Source: Monodelphis domestica (Eukaryota > Chordata > Mammalia > Didelphimorphia > Didelphidae). From it: a stretch of DNA of 64,000 nucleotides. Location of the stretch: positions 206,028,753-206,092,752 of the forward strand of contig NC_077229.1 in NCBI RefSeq assembly GCF_027887165.1, read 5' to 3'. Each line of letters starts with the position of its first letter. Position 1 is the first letter of the stretch. Shown here piece after piece: positions 1 to 12,587 of the stretch. The notes beneath the pieces are model-generated. The model was not told where the DNA came from. It did no database searches and saw only the letters and a program-made list of their open reading frames with translations. Position numbers and translations under genes: made by a program.

Positions 1-228
1 TGAATTGTGCGGGGGAAGAAGTCTATTCTTATTCCCCATGAAAGAAGAGCTCTTCACAGACACAGATACCTTGGAAAAATCCCTGGCCCCAACGTAGTTA
101 ACAACTCTATCTTCCATCATGGGCCAATGGCAGGATGAGAAAATGAGATTATATTTTCTCAGATCCTTAGAATCACAAAACTAAAATTTCAGAATTCTGA
201 GGAACCTCAGAGGCTTTCATAACTAACT

Positions 229-445
229 CATAGGTTTTAGATGGTTAAATGGTTAAAGTGAAGTCCAAAGATAGAAGGTCCTGGGTTCAAAGTGGACCTT
301 AAACATTTCTTAGCTGTGTGACTTAGGGCAAGTCACTTAACCCAGTTTATCTAATCTTTACTGCTCTTCTCTCTTGATCTGATACTTAATATCAATTCTA
401 AATCAGCAGGTAAGTTTTTTTTTGTTTTTGTTTTTGTTTTTAAAT
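229..445 (+). mobile_element. tRNA-derived SINE (marsupial SINE1 type)
   Basis: The head carries a tRNA-like B-box region (GGGTTCAAA) followed by the conserved core TAGCTGTGTGACTTAGGGCA and AAGTCACTTAACCC. The 3' half (CTGCTCTTCT..., ending in AGCAGGTAAG) leads into a T-rich tail. The order of these blocks is that of the sense strand of the marsupial SINE1. The copy is diverged and its exact ends are approximate. Confidence 0.8.
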
Positions 446-1007
446 TTAACTCATACCTGAACAAGAATAGCCTAAGCAGCATTGGTGAAGACCTGACACG
501 GGTTCAGAACTGATGCTCAGCACTCTCTGAGCTGCTCTGTCTATCCTCTTTCCAGCGCCTAAGGACATTTTTTTTGCCTGCCCCACCCCTCTGTCCAGCA
601 GCCCAAAGCAAGCACTTTCTCTGTCAACTCTCTCTGGTAATAGAAGGGCAGGGTGGGGTAGGGCTCACCTACTGCTTGAATTTGCCCTCTGGACACTTGA
701 ACTCAGAAAAGGTTGACTACCTTTGATTAAAGATCTCTCTTGATTGGGAACAAATTATGCTCCAAAGTAGTCCATTGTACTTTTGGAAAGCTCTAATGGT
801 TAGAGCACTTTTCTTATATTAAGTTTAATTTTACGTATTCAGAAAAAAAAATTAAAAAAAAATTTTTTTAACTCTTTGAAACTTGAGTCTATCATTCTTA
901 AATCCTTCTCCTCCCCTTCCTCTTCCTTTTCCTTCTCCTTTCTCCACCCTCTCCTCTTCCCCATGGAGTCTAGAAGAGAACTTTTATGCTTCTTCAACAT
1001 GACAATA

Positions 1008-1120
1008 AATCAATAAACATTTATTAAGCATCTACTACTAAGTGATAACTGCTTGTAGGGGGGACAAGATAGGGGAAGATTTGATGGGATATTATATAGA
1101 AGTATAACATGGGTTCTGTT
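1008..1120 (-). mobile_element. L2-type LINE 3'-end fragment
   Basis: The stretch CAATAAACATTTATTAAGCA followed by TCTACTACTA is the reverse complement of the standard L2 3' end, which is the tail also shared by MIR-like SINEs. Only the tail is recognisable and the rest fades into spacer. Confidence 0.5.
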
Positions 1121-1784
1121 CAGTCTAATGGGCAAAATAAAAGAAAAACCAAAAATCTCGGATTAATGGGGAAAAATTGCAAAGAGACATAATTCAATTT
1201 AATACAAGGAAATATCTGATCAGTTTTCAAATGATGTAATCTCCAGGTTCTTCATGACCTTGTCTACCCTCCTCTGGCTTCTCTAGCTTCTCAATGTTCT
1301 TCCCAACATGGGGTCACCTAGAACAGAGAAAAAAATACTTCATATGTTTTCTGACCAGGGAAGAATACAGTAGGACTATCCCTACGTCCATTCTCAACAT
1401 TATTATTCTCTTAATTATTGTCTAAAATTATATTAGTTTTTGTGGCTTCCATGTCATATCTTGACTTAAATTGAAATCATAGGCCTCTCAAATTCCCTAG
1501 TTTTTTTTCCCCCAAGGGAATTGCTATTTAGCTACATCCTCTCTTTTTTATATTTATAAAATTGATTTTTAAAAATCTAATTATTCCCACTAAATTTCAT
1601 CTCAAAAGATTTTTGTCCAATACTCAAAATGCTTTTTTGCATACTACTTCTATCATTCAACATTGTAACTACCCTTTCAGTTTTGTGACTTCTGAAAATA
1701 TGATCAGCTTGCCTTTAGCAAGGTCTTGAATAAAAATGCTAGATAAGACATGACCTTCACTTCTAGAATAATAGAATTTTCCTT

Positions 1785-2467
1785 TGTGAATTTTAAATTT
1801 ACTCCACCCTTCTTAGTCTTTAGATTTCTAGCAACCAGGAATGTATACACCCCCACTTAAGGATTAACTGTGGGGGAGGATGGTCTATGACTCGTGTGTG
1901 CTAGCAAATGACAAATCAGAACACAACTAAATGACCCCCTGGGCTGTCCAAAGCCAAGTTTAAACCACCATTGGTACATGTGAGACACAGGAAGTGATGT
2001 AAAGAACTGCCTTTATATTTCACACTTCCTGTGAGAAGGACTTTTTTTGTGGACTTTGGCAGTGGAACTTGACTTGATGGTGTGTGGGACCTCAGACTGC
2101 TTCTCTTAGGTAACCATGTGATGAGTTATAAGGCTGACTCCCCTTTCCCTTGACTTTTCTGAAGGCACCAGCCTCCAAGGAGGCCCTTCAGCTTGGAGGA
2201 GACCTTGTGGCTGGAAGCTGAGCTAGATTTAATCTTCTGGGAAGGCCCCTTGGCTGAGACTTCTGAACTCTCCCTGACTCAGACCAGGCTAGAGCCTTTC
2301 TTCCCTTTTTCTCTCTCTCCCTCATTCTTAATTTCTTCCTTCTATTGTAAATAAACTACCATGAAATTCCATTCTGACTTGAGTATTTCATTGGGATTTA
2401 GGATTTAAATCCCTGTTGACCATTAAAAAATTATATTCAGTCTCAACCCTAAAATTTATCCTTTACA
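1785..2467 (+). mobile_element. Solo LTR of an endogenous retrovirus
   Basis: The element begins TGTGAATTTT and ends CCTTTACA. It is flanked by the 4-bp direct repeat CCTT (1781-1784 and 2468-2471). Inside are a TATA-like TTTATATTT near 2012-2020 and an AATAAA polyadenylation signal at 2349-2354, followed by a U5-like tail. This is the usual U3-R-U5 order on the plus strand. No second LTR or internal gag/pol reading frame is found nearby, so it is read as a solo LTR. A 4-bp duplication fits class I elements, but class is inferred. Its 3' end resembles that of the LTR at 55644-56461. Confidence 0.65.
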
Positions 2468-2471
2468 CCTT

Positions 2472-3820
2472 ACCATATGTAGTCCCTAAATGTGTGCATT
2501 ACTGCCATTGTTCTCTGTGACCACTCTTCCTACATACTCCATGTATTTGTGAGATGGTGAAAGCCAAATTGTGGGGTAAAATATTTTATAGATACATTTT
2601 AGTAAATGCCTATACTTAGTATTAAATGTTTCTTTTGGCTGCTCATTCAAGGACAATCATACTGGCAGCTCTTTTGAGCTCTCCTTTTAGAATTATGGCC
2701 CCACAGATGTATGCCCTGGAATCAAGGATAGCAGCTACTCTCTAGAGATTCCTTTCTTATTTCTGTCTATGAAGTAATGAACCTCTTTTGCTACCACCAA
2801 GAATTTCTCTCACTATCAAGGATGACACTGAGGCTTTAGAAAAGGAGAGGATTGTGGTATTTTAAATATTTATAGACAAATTCAGAAATAGGAGAATCTT
2901 TGTATCATTCAGAAAAATAAGAAAAGGTTATTTTTCTGGTTAACCAGAATGATCCTGCTTTAACCTGGACAATAGTAAGAATATTTTAGTCCTTCATCAG
3001 AGAAACTATACAGTATATCAACTACCAAAAACTGTATGTAAATATGTCCAGGACTATCAAATTGGCAAGGATCATTTTGTATGGAAGCATGATTGTAGAA
3101 GTGATCATAGTTGTTGCTTGGGAGTATTTTTTTCTAACTACCCCGATCAACCTAATACACACATAGCCATTAGTACTAATGTTCCCCTTCAGATTTTACA
3201 TGATATTTGTTTTATAACTCTTTTCTATACTTAAAATGTTTCTTCTTTTTATTGGACCATCTTGTGATTCCTAAGTGCAACAGCAACCATCCTACTACTA
3301 GAGAGTAATTCTATGAGGGTCAGGAGTATGTCTCATCCAAACTTTGTATCAGTGCCATCCCTTAGTTCTGCATAGTGTAGGTATTAATGTTTTCTGTGTT
3401 GCTCTGGGCTTGTACTTTCAGAAAGTAAAGTAGCAATTCTAATCAGTCATCCTGCTTGACCTCAAAGTGCTCTAGTGGCCTTCATTCTCCTACTGCTTCC
3501 CCCACAAGTTGTACTTCAAGTTGCTAGGAGTCTACACTGAATGGAACTTGCCCAGCATTATCCATATCTTACAGTACTACAGGAAATTCTGCACTTTTAC
3601 AACAGAGGGTTCTACTTCCTGTGTAAAGGGGAATTTCCAGGTCCACCATACCATTCTGCTTAGATATGTTATGTCTAGAAATACAGAAATGTTATGTGGG
3701 GGAAGGGTAGCTAGTCAAGGACATTTGTGTTGTTTCTTTAATCTGGGATATTAGTTATTTTTAATGTTATTATTCCCTTTTAAAAATCAAAACATTCCTT
3801 CATCCAAATTAATGATCAGG
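2472..3820. other. Non-repeat spacer, no gene recognised
   Basis: No repeat family is recognisable here. An 81-codon frame at 3509-3754 (+) reads through ordinary AT-rich sequence, shows no domain or motif I know, and is not supported by a convincing context. Confidence 0.5.
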
Positions 3821-3824
3821 TAAG

Positions 3825-3965
3825 CAATGGATTTGGACGCAAGACTTGAACTTAAATCCTCACTGTCACCTACTGCTTGTGTGACTTTGGGCAAGTTTCT
3901 TAACCTAGTCTATATGAAATGAGGAGTTTGTACTCTAATATCTGAGCTGTTTTCTCAACACCGAA
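3825..3965 (+). mobile_element. MIR/THER1-like SINE fragment
   Basis: It contains GACTTGAACTTAAATCCT (tRNA-like head) and TGTGACTTTGGGCAAGTTTC followed by TTAACC (core), then a short GATGAGG-like tail. The order is sense strand. The copy is truncated and old. Confidence 0.65.
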
Positions 3966-4094
3966 TCTCATCTTCTCTAAATCACATTTTTTTGTTGTGG
4001 CCTACTTTTTAGGATTTTCTCAAAATATTCTTCTGAATGTTTCCACCATGACTAAAGGCAATTTTAAAATTTTAATTTCAAAAATTTTAATTCA

Positions 4095-4480
4095 ATTTTT
4101 AAAAAGTTAACAAACATTAGTAAAGTAACTGTTATATGCAAGATATTATATGCTCTTAGGATACAAAGATGAATAAAACATGATCCTTGATCTCAAGTTT
4201 GTCATTTGGAAGAAGATAAAAGGTAGGTACAAAAATTCTTAACATATAAAATTAAAACATGGTAAGTGGTGGAGGTAAGGGGCAAACAAAATAAGTTCAA
4301 AGGAGGGAGAAGAAAACTTTTGACTGTGTATCAAGGCAGGTTTTTTGGAGAAGACATAAGAGCTGGGATTGAAGGTTGGGAGGATTTCATCAGGTGGCAA
4401 TCAAGGAGTTAGAAATTTAAAGTGCAGGATATGTCATGGTCAAGGCAATGGTGAGATGGTGAGTAATCCAGTTTGGGAAC
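4095..4480 (-). mobile_element. L2 LINE remnant, antisense
   Basis: AACAAACATTAGTAAAGTAA with GATACAAAGATGAATAAAAC and GATCTCAAG matches the reversed L2 3' region seen many times in this window. It is followed by a decayed 'aagg-ttgggagg' block also found at 9450 and 61400. No frame survives. Confidence 0.5.
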
Positions 4481-5044
4481 CTCTTCCCATAAGCATATTA
4501 ACTTATGGTCTATATAAATAAAGACCTTGCTTCAGAAAGTCTTCATCGGGTTGGTTGCAGAGAAGATTGCCAAAGGCCAAGAAATAAAGCAGCTTAGCTG
4601 ATGCATGATGACATTCTATAACTGCTAGAGAGTGTGGGTGTGATAGTTGGCAGTACTTGGCATTTACCTTGTGAGTAGGAGTTTGGAAACTCCACCCTCC
4701 TGAGTTGGCATCGCCAAGTTACTGAAACTAGAACAGAAGAGATGGTAGGATTCTGGACCTATTTTCTCTTATCCAAACTCAGATTTTCCTGAAGGAGGAA
4801 TAGGACCTGTGAGCTATCCCAAGGAAGCCAATGGAATGTACAAAATTCATTCAAAGGTTAGGAGCCCTGGAAACAATAAAGCCAGTGTGTCTGCATTCAC
4901 TGACTCTAAAAGGATGAGGACATTTAGGACATAGAAGTAGCTGACTTGAAACCATCAATAGTTTTGGAAAAAATTACTTTTCATTAAAAAAAGATGAATT
5001 TTGCAAAAGTCTATCTGTCCAAAATGTAGCCCATAGATATTTTT

Positions 5045-5235
5045 AATACCTCTTTCCTTCTGTCTTAGTGTCAATACTAAGCATTGGCTTCAAGGCAGAA
5101 GAGCAATAAGGGCTAGGCAATGGGAATTAAGTGACTTTTCCAGGGTCACACAGCTAGGAAGAGTCTGAGGTCATAGTAGAACCCAGGATCTCCCCATTTC
5201 AGGTTTTCCACTAAAAACTATTAACCCAGTTTGAG
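5045..5235 (-). mobile_element. SINE1-type SINE, antisense
   Basis: The reverse-complement SINE1 signature is present in order: CTTTCCTTCTGTCTTAGTG, GGCAGAAGAGCAATAAGGGC, GTGACTTTTCCAGGGTCACA, then CAGCTAGGAAG and GAACCCAGGA. The tRNA-like head is at the high-coordinate end. Confidence 0.85.
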
Positions 5236-8200
5236 ACTCTCAACCTCTTTTAGAGCAAAGATCACTGGAAGTAGTTCACCTCTTCCTGAACTGCCAAGAA
5301 CTAAACTGGCTGAGAAATACAAACACTGCCTTCCCTCCCATTAGGAGTCCATCCCCCATAAAATAAATCTACTGTTGATCCAACTGAGGGCTTTCGGGCA
5401 AATCATCAAGTACAGCACCCATTTGGCATCAATGTATCTGCCCTTATCCCTAGCGCAGAAACACATCAGACCCACAATTCATGTTCTGACATGTTATGCT
5501 TTTTCCTGAACCAAGAAGCCTTCCTCCTCTTCCACCCAGGTGTAGAATAGCATGTTGAAAGGGGTAGTCTTACACAGGAAGCCCATCCCAAAGGCACCTT
5601 TTAGAATCTTGTGGGCTGTATGTTGGATCAGATATTATTCTTGTGGTCAACTCAGTTGTTATCCATTTTAATTTCCCGGGTAATCATTTTGCACTTTCTG
5701 TGACAGTTTTCATCTGAGGATCTCAAAGAACCATAGCTACCTCTTTGAGGAATTGTCACATGTCCCACATGCCAAAGGAAGATGCCAAACATTTAAGAAA
5801 TATATCCCAAGTTCCATTAACTGAGCAAATAGCAGATTTGGAGTGAGAGATGAGGAGAAAGTTTTCTCATGTGAAATAGTTACCTATCACCCACAAATAT
5901 CTATGTTCTTGGGGCTCTAAGCTACTGGAATTATTCAAGAGCCTGGCTTTAGTTCAGCACACTATCCCCACCCTCTGAATCTCTCACTTGTTACTCAGAG
6001 GTGAAAATATGTGAAGAGTGGGTGACTGGAAAGGTAGGAGGGGTCGGGTAGAGGGAAACAGGGCTCTTACACAGCTGGATTCTGTATCTAGGATTATTGG
6101 AAGCAACTCCTGGTGGCCATGGCACCCCCCTGACTCTTCTCTAGGCCTGGGGAAGAGCTCAGCTCTGGAATAACCAGTCTGCTTTCCTATACCCATTCAG
6201 CCCTGAGAGCTGAGTGTGTTGACACAATGCACAGTACTTGTTAACCACTCCAAGAAAAGAAAGACCCACTCATTCTGTGTAGCTGTCAGAACTAATTTTA
6301 AGGCATATTATTATAAGATGAAGGGGTACGGGTTAGGGTGAGGAGGGAGGAAGAAATCCAAAGAGTCTGTGCTTTTGGCCAGTGCATAATCAGTTTTTTC
6401 CCCTTCATCTGTTTCATACAAAAGCTCCCTCCAACCACTGTGGTGAGCCATTAGATTCTTCTCTTCAAGTGTTAATTAAATGTGATATTTAAAAATATAG
6501 ACTCCTCTCCAGGTGGAATACACTAAGCTCTTTGTAAATTGCTCTCTGCCAGCTGGTTGGCCCAAGAAGCTATAGCTCATTTCCTTGTTTCTTGAATTCC
6601 CCAGTTGGGCCACAGCTCCAGCAGCAATAAGTATAGAGTAATTATTTCTGCCAGAAGTTCTTCTCCATGAAAAGGGCTGACTCTTTTTTTTTTTCTTTTT
6701 GGTGGGTATGTGTGTATTTTAAGGAAAGGCGTGTTATTATATTAGCCCTTTTTGTTTTCCCTTTTTTAATACCCACTGGTTCCTCTAAGATGTCGTTGGC
6801 AAACACAAAACCATTTGATTTTGTTCCTTCTACAAATATTTTCCACTTGAGGCCTATCGCTTACTTTTGAATTGTGAATGTTTGGCTGAAGAAAACTCCT
6901 GCTCTAAGGAAATCAAGGGACTACATGCAACTGATTTAGTTTGATTTAGATTTAGGAGGGATTTAATGAAGGTTTGGTCTCAGTCCACTTTGGAACCTGG
7001 AACAACTGCATCTTTCCTGAAGCCACTGGCTCCAACCCAGAGGTATAGGTCTAGCCTGGGGAAATGCATGAGATGATGTGATTATAAATTTAGAGGCATA
7101 TCAGTGATCATCTCATCTGCCCTAGTCAGTTTGCATTTAGGGAAACTGGGTTCTTATAGGTTAAATGGCTTGTCTAAGGTAGTTGATCAGTCATGTCATG
7201 ATCAGTCTTATAATCAGCTGCCAGCCTGGAAGATCAGTGTGCTTAGTGAGATTCTAGTAGATTCCGTTCTGATAAAGAAAGTGAGAACCATATGACTTAT
7301 TGGTAAAAGATCCCACTTGGAAGTCTGATAGCATTTTCCATTGAACATCTTAGTGGGCTTAGTTCTAACCAAGACTCCTGCAAGAATGTTTATCAGAATA
7401 TATCAAAAGTTCATTTTATTTGCAATCAAAATAATAGTTCATTACCTAGTAAGCAAACATCTGAATCCTAATACTCCAAAATCAAATAAAGTCAACGACC
7501 ATTTATTTCACCAAGTGTCTACTATGTGATAGTTACTATACTGAGCTAAGTCTTACTATAAAAATTTACTGCGCTTGCTGTCAATAGCTAAGAAAAGTCC
7601 AATTCACATAATGATCCGAGTGGCTATAAACTTGTATCTTTGCCACAGTGAAATTTCCACTGCCTCCTGGGGTCCTGTCTCATGCAGTTGTAGGACTAGT
7701 CTCTCACAGTATCAGTTCTGTCCTCTGTAATTAGTCTATCCTAAATAATCAGTCCTAGGTGTCTCTATGTATCATAATTTCTTGTATCCAGCAGAACATA
7801 AACTCCTTGAGAGAAAAATCTATTTTGTTTCTATATCCCTAGCACCTAGTATAGTTCCTGGTATTCGGTTTTTGTTTGTTTGTTTGCTTGTTTTTGTTTT
7901 TTTTGGTGAGGGGAGAAGGTGGGGGAGAAAAAACTAGATCTATGATTTCAACAATATAGGGAGCACTTGGTGAGGAAACTTCCTACTATTGCAGATAAGC
8001 AAATCTTCTAAGCTATAAAGTCTTAAAGAACTGGGGGGTCGGGGGGTTACTGAGAGATTCATACAAGAGAATGTGTCGGAGGTCGGACTTGAAACTAAAA
8101 CTTGATTCCAAGGGAAATTCTGTATCCACTACCATAGTTGCCTCTCAAAAGCTTGTTCACTTGAACTAAGCTAAATTGAATCTTCTTTTTAGTAGGAATT

Positions 8201-9300
8201 CCCTTCTTGGTCTTCTCCCAATGCATGGCTCTTTGACTTAATCTCTTGCAGTAAATTTTTTTGCTTTTCACTTTCACTGCATTGTCCAGGAGACAGAGGA
8301 GTTGTAGTTATTTTTCTTTGCTCAGAAAGAATTGAATCTCTTCCTTTCAGCCTTTTGTCCTGAGTTTGATCAAGTCACTGCATTAGCTTTTTTCCCAAGT
8401 GGGTTACTTGTTGTAACCTCCCAAATTTGGTATCTTTCCAAATTCCCCAAGATGCATTCTTTTTCTCAGTGTGCAACTATTTAATTGTCCATAGAATTTG
8501 GCAAACTACTTCTAATCATCACAATTTATACCCATTAGGCATTTGGCATTCATAAACAAATGATCTGGGACCCAACATGTCATGTGACTGGAAGAGATGT
8601 TACCTCCTCACTCCAGTTGGAGTTTTGTTCCAAGAACATACCTAGGTATACAAGCCCTGAGGACTCCTCCGGTTAATGGAATTGTATATAGGTCCTCTGA
8701 CCTGGCAGAATCACCTCAGGTTGTGAGGAGGTTTTTTTTTCCCCTTTCTTTCAGGGTAAATCCAAACCCGCAGTCCTACAGTGACCTTAATACACTATTC
8801 TATCATGTAACTCTTGTAATCCAAAAAAAAATAATTAAAGAGAGAAAGGATCTGTATATTAAAAAAAAAAAACACTACTTATGGCAAGAAGAACCAGGAA
8901 AATAATTTATATAATATGGAAGGAAAATGACTTTAAAAGATATGACTCCAATCAATATGATCAGGAACTTGGACTCCAGAAAACAAATGATGACTCATAT
9001 TTTCCACACTTGATAGAGAAGTGATAAACTAGAAATGTAGAATTAAACATACATTTTCTGATATGGTCAAGCTGTGAATCTGTTTTACTTAGCTATTGTG
9101 TCAAGAGATGGCATTTAATTTTTTTAATTTTGCTTAGTTTTGTTTGGAAATGTGGGTCAGAAGAATTATGCATGTGGAGGGAGATGATGTTAAAAAAAGA
9201 AGAGAAAAAAGAAACAATGTTAATGAAATATAATATGAACAGAAGAGAGTAGACAGAAGTTTAGAAAGATACAAAATAGTATAATATTCAAATTATCATG
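5236..9300. other. Largely non-repeat AT-rich spacer
   Basis: Only short old repeat tails are visible, for example a reversed L2 end near 7490-7560 and a sense L2 end near 7795-7865. Open frames of 60-102 codons here show no recognisable domain and none has convincing splice sites. The segment about 6400-6660 is AT-rich but non-repetitive, with homeodomain-like TTAATTAA; see findings. Confidence 0.45.
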
Positions 9301-10430
9301 TAAAATTTATTAGATGTTTTATATGCCATTCATAATTAAGGTTCATAATTTCACATATAATTCTCCTTTTTTCAATTCTTTTCATATGGAAATGATTACA
9401 TTTGTTGATGACTATACAAGCTTATAATAAAGAACATATTTAAAGAAAAGAGAAGGTAGTACTTGAACTGAGTCTTGAAGGAAATGAGGAATTCTATGAA
9501 GTGGAGATGAGAAGAGAATATATTCTAGTCATGAACAACAATGAAGGTAAAAGAATAGACATAGAAAATAGGAAGCTCTGAGGAATTAGAGAAAAAAGAT
9601 CAGTTTGGCTAGACCATTGAGCACAGGAAGAGGTGTACTAAATGATTAGGCTGGAAAGATAGGGTGGTTGAGTTTGGAAAGGGTTTTAAAAGACAAGCAG
9701 TAGATTTTATTCTGGAAACAATAAAGAGCCAGTCAAGTTTATTGGGTAGGAGAGTAAAATGGCCAGGTCTTCACTTAAAGAAAGTCATTTTATCAGCTTT
9801 GTGGAGATGGATTGGGGCAGAGAGAGGCTTAAGGCAAGGTGACCAAGTAGAGGGCCTTTGCAATAGTCCAGGCAAGAAATCATTAAGGTCTAAACCAAGA
9901 ACAGGGAGAAGGTATTGAATGCAAGACATATGATGATAATAAAAGCAACTTTGGCAAATGACTGGCTACAGGAGAGTGAGGGAGTCAAGAATAACCCTAA
10001 AGTTCCCAAACTTGGCAATTGCAAAAATTTCAATATCTTGATGAAAATATAGAGATTGAGTAAAGGAAAGAATTTGGCAGAAAAGAAAATGGATCTCAAG
10101 ATAAAACCAGGGACTGTATATAGAGATCTGTGATTCATCAGTTTAGAGATAATTATACACATGGAAGTTAATGAGGTCACCAAGAAAGAGCACACAGAGA
10201 GAAAAAGCTCCCAGGAAAGAGCTTTGGTCCATGCCTACATTAAGAGGTATAATAAAGATAATAGCCAGCAAGCAAAGGAAGACCAAGTAGGGTCATATAA
10301 GGAGAAGAACCAGAAGAGAGTTAGGTCACAAAAGCTCTGAGAGATTATCCAGGAAGAGTATTCAACGGTGTCAAAAGGCAGAGAGTTTGAAAAGGATGAA
10401 GACATAGAAAAGGTCATCAGGTTTAATAAT
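9300..10430 (-). pseudogene. L2-type LINE ORF2 remnant, antisense
   Basis: The minus strand at 10235-10417 encodes a block with FDTVEYS followed by a phenylalanine- and leucine-rich stretch. It aligns by eye to the L2/CR1 reverse-transcriptase segment AAFDTVDHSLLL. At 9890-10195 the minus frame has SLGTLGLFLTPSLSCSQS, like the conserved LGVxLDSSLS block further along the same protein. On the plus strand the familiar reversed L2 phrase GCAATAGTCCAGGCAAGA occurs near 9860. Frames are broken by stops and indels, so this is a dead fossil. The 84-codon plus-strand frame at 9664 is its shadow. Confidence 0.75.
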
Positions 10431-10534
10431 TAGAGGCTATGAGTTAATTCAGGAGGAACAATTTCAGCTAAATGATGAGTTGAGAAAACAAACTGCAAAT
10501 GATTGAGGCATGAGGAAGAAGAGGAGGAAGAAAT

Positions 10535-10795
10535 AAATGATGTTGCTATTTAGTTACTTTTCAGTCTTGTCTGACTGTGATTCCATTTGGATTTTTCTTG
10601 GCAAAGATACCAGAGTGGCTTGCCTTTTCCTTGTCTAACACATTTTACATGTGAGGAAGCTGAGGCAATCAGGGTTAAGTGATTTGCTTAGGGATACATA
10701 GCTAGGGACTGAGGCCAGATCTGAACTCAGAAAGATGAGTCTTCCTGAGTCCATGCCTAGCACTGCTCCACTTAGCTGACCCCATAGAAAACACT
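10535..10795 (-). mobile_element. MAR1/MIR-type marsupial SINE, antisense
   Basis: Diagnostic blocks are TCTGACTGTGATTCCATTTG, TTTTCTTGGCAAAGATACCA, GAGTGGCTTGCC, GAGGAAGCTGAGGCAATCAG and CATAGCTAGGGACTGAGGC. Together they give a nearly complete reversed MAR1. Confidence 0.85.
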
Positions 10796-10844
10796 ATGCA
10801 ATGGCTGAATGTCAATGCTGACAAGAGGCAGCAGGATTTTGTAA

Positions 10845-11025
10845 AGCCTTGATCATGAAGTCAGCAGAACTGGTTTGAAATCTCAACTCTATCACTTATT
10901 TGCTTTGTGACCCTGGGCTCTTCCCCTCTGAGGCTCTCTGTATATTCCTTTGTAAAATCAAGATGTTAGATTACCTGATTGGTTCTTCAAGCTTTAGAGT
11001 TCTGTGATATTATGATTTGATATCA
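10845..11025 (+). mobile_element. THER1/MIR-type SINE
   Basis: The head has GGTTTGAAATCTCAACTC, the core has TTTGTGACCCTGGGCTC, and the tail has AAGCTTTAGAGTTCTGTGAT. Sense orientation, complete or nearly so. Confidence 0.7.
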
Positions 11026-11249
11026 GTGATCTTAGTTTGCATGGGCAACCTAAGAAAAGTCATTCAGGCTTTTACATCTTCAGTTCTTTCATCTAAGGGT
11101 AGATACTAATATTTGCACTATCTACTCTGTGGAACTGTAAGGAGTCAATCAGATCTTTTGTGTAAAACAAAGTAAGCTCTTAATTCTTTATGATTATGCT
11201 TTTCAAGGCTGGTACCTTCTAAGGGAAGTGACTTTCATTTGATGCATGT

Positions 11250-12235
11250 AGAACCTTGTCATCTTCCACCTTAAATTGTAGTAAGCTATGGAGAGTATTA
11301 GTGATATGCTGGCCCTCCTATTACATAAATGAAGAAATGGTAAGAGAACACATACTTGCTTTAAATGAATTCAAGTCATCAGGTACAGATGACCCCATTC
11401 CCAGAGCCCTGAAAGAAGAGACTGAGGTAATTATTAAACCACTATTATTGATCTTTGAGAATTTGTGGGATGCTCCAACACTGGAGACAAGCAAATGTGC
11501 ACATTTTCTAAAGGGTACATAACCTTTAATCTTTGAGACTAGTAAGATTTACTTTTATTTCTAGAAAAATCCTATTACATAAGACCAAAAAATATGCTTT
11601 GTGAGTTTATAGAAAGTGAAGCAGTGACTGGTAAAAACCAATATGGCCTTTTCCTTCCCTCCTTCCTTCCTTCCCTTCCTCCCTTTCTTCCTTCATCTTA
11701 TTTATTGGGTAAAGTTCTGGATACTACAATATATAGTTTATAACACAACTACCACATAGTTCTTTAAAAAGGTGATTGTACACATATGTATACACATATG
11801 AAATACAATACATATTTGTGTATACACACATACATGCAAAACCACATGTGAAATATATATTTATAATTCACATATATAAAACAACAGCTAACATTATTAT
11901 GGGGCTTCAACAAGGCCTCTTTCTTAATAAAGGAAAGATCATTTTCTTTTTTGAATAGCATGTCTAGACTAGTGGCATGAATGGTATAGTATAGTATAGT
12001 TAGTAGTCTCTCGGTAACTGAGGATAACGAGGAGAATATCTGAATTTCAGCAAGGCTTTTGACAAAATATCCTTGTGGAGAAGAAGAGGAGAATATGGAT
12101 TAGATGACAGCAGCTTAGGCAAAGAGAGAACTTGTTGAATGATGAACTCCTCAAAGTAATGATTGCTAGATTGGAGCCATCAAGGAAGAAGGTCTCTAGT
12201 GAAATTCCCTAGAAGTGCCCTTAGTTGTGATCCAT
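11250..12235 (+). pseudogene. L3/CR1 LINE reverse-transcriptase remnant
   Basis: The frame at 11256-11522 contains NEFKSSGTDDPIPRAL, then PLLLIFENLW and FLKG. This matches the CR1/L3 pattern of a KSPGPDGIxPRxL motif, a PLxxIFxxSW block and a terminal FKKG. Around 12040-12080 another frame reads NFSKAFDKI, the RT motif A region (DFSKAFDTV, with N replacing the catalytic D). Near 12190-12220 KVSSEIP recalls the SSGVPQG block. The three blocks are in the expected order and orientation but in different frames with stops and a microsatellite between them. It is an ancient inactive copy. Confidence 0.75.
11645..11696. repeat. Short TTCC-type microsatellite
   Basis: Imperfect CCTT/CTTC tandem within the L3 remnant. 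Confidence 0.8.
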
Positions 12236-12267
12236 TTCACTTTTCTCTCTTTCTCTCTCTCTTTTTT

Positions 12268-12470
12268 TTTTTATCAAAGATGGCTTAGTGGATGGAAAGT
12301 CAGGCCCAGAGTTGGGAGCTCTTGGGTTCAAATCTGGCTTCAGATATTTCCTAGCTGTGTGATCATAGGCAAGTCACTTAATCTCATTGCCTATCCCTTA
12401 CAACTCTTTTGCCTTGGAGTGGATATTTTAGTATTGATTATAAGACAGAAGGTTAGAGTTTTTAAATAAT
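12268..12470 (+). mobile_element. SINE1-type SINE
   Basis: GGCTTAGTGGATGGAAAGTC (head), CTTGGGTTCAAATCTGGCTT (B box), CTAGCTGTGTGATCATAGGC (core) and TAAGACAGAAGGTTAGAGTT (3' end) are all present in sense order. It is full-length or nearly so and lies just after the L3 remnant. Confidence 0.9.
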
Positions 12471-12587
12471 GATTCATGAAGGCACAAATGGCATCCTGAT
12501 CATATTCTTAGTTAAATGAAACTGGAAACAACAACTAATTTGCTGGATGACAGGATTGCGATAAATAAATTTTAATTCAATCAAAAA

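Noticed and set aside
3509..3754. 81-codon plus-strand frame
   Set aside because: No recognisable motif, no flanking exon signals; length is compatible with chance.
12268..12345. tRNA-like A/B box sequences in this and other SINE heads
   Set aside because: They are diverged SINE heads followed by SINE cores, and none folds as a clean cloverleaf by eye; not tRNA genes.
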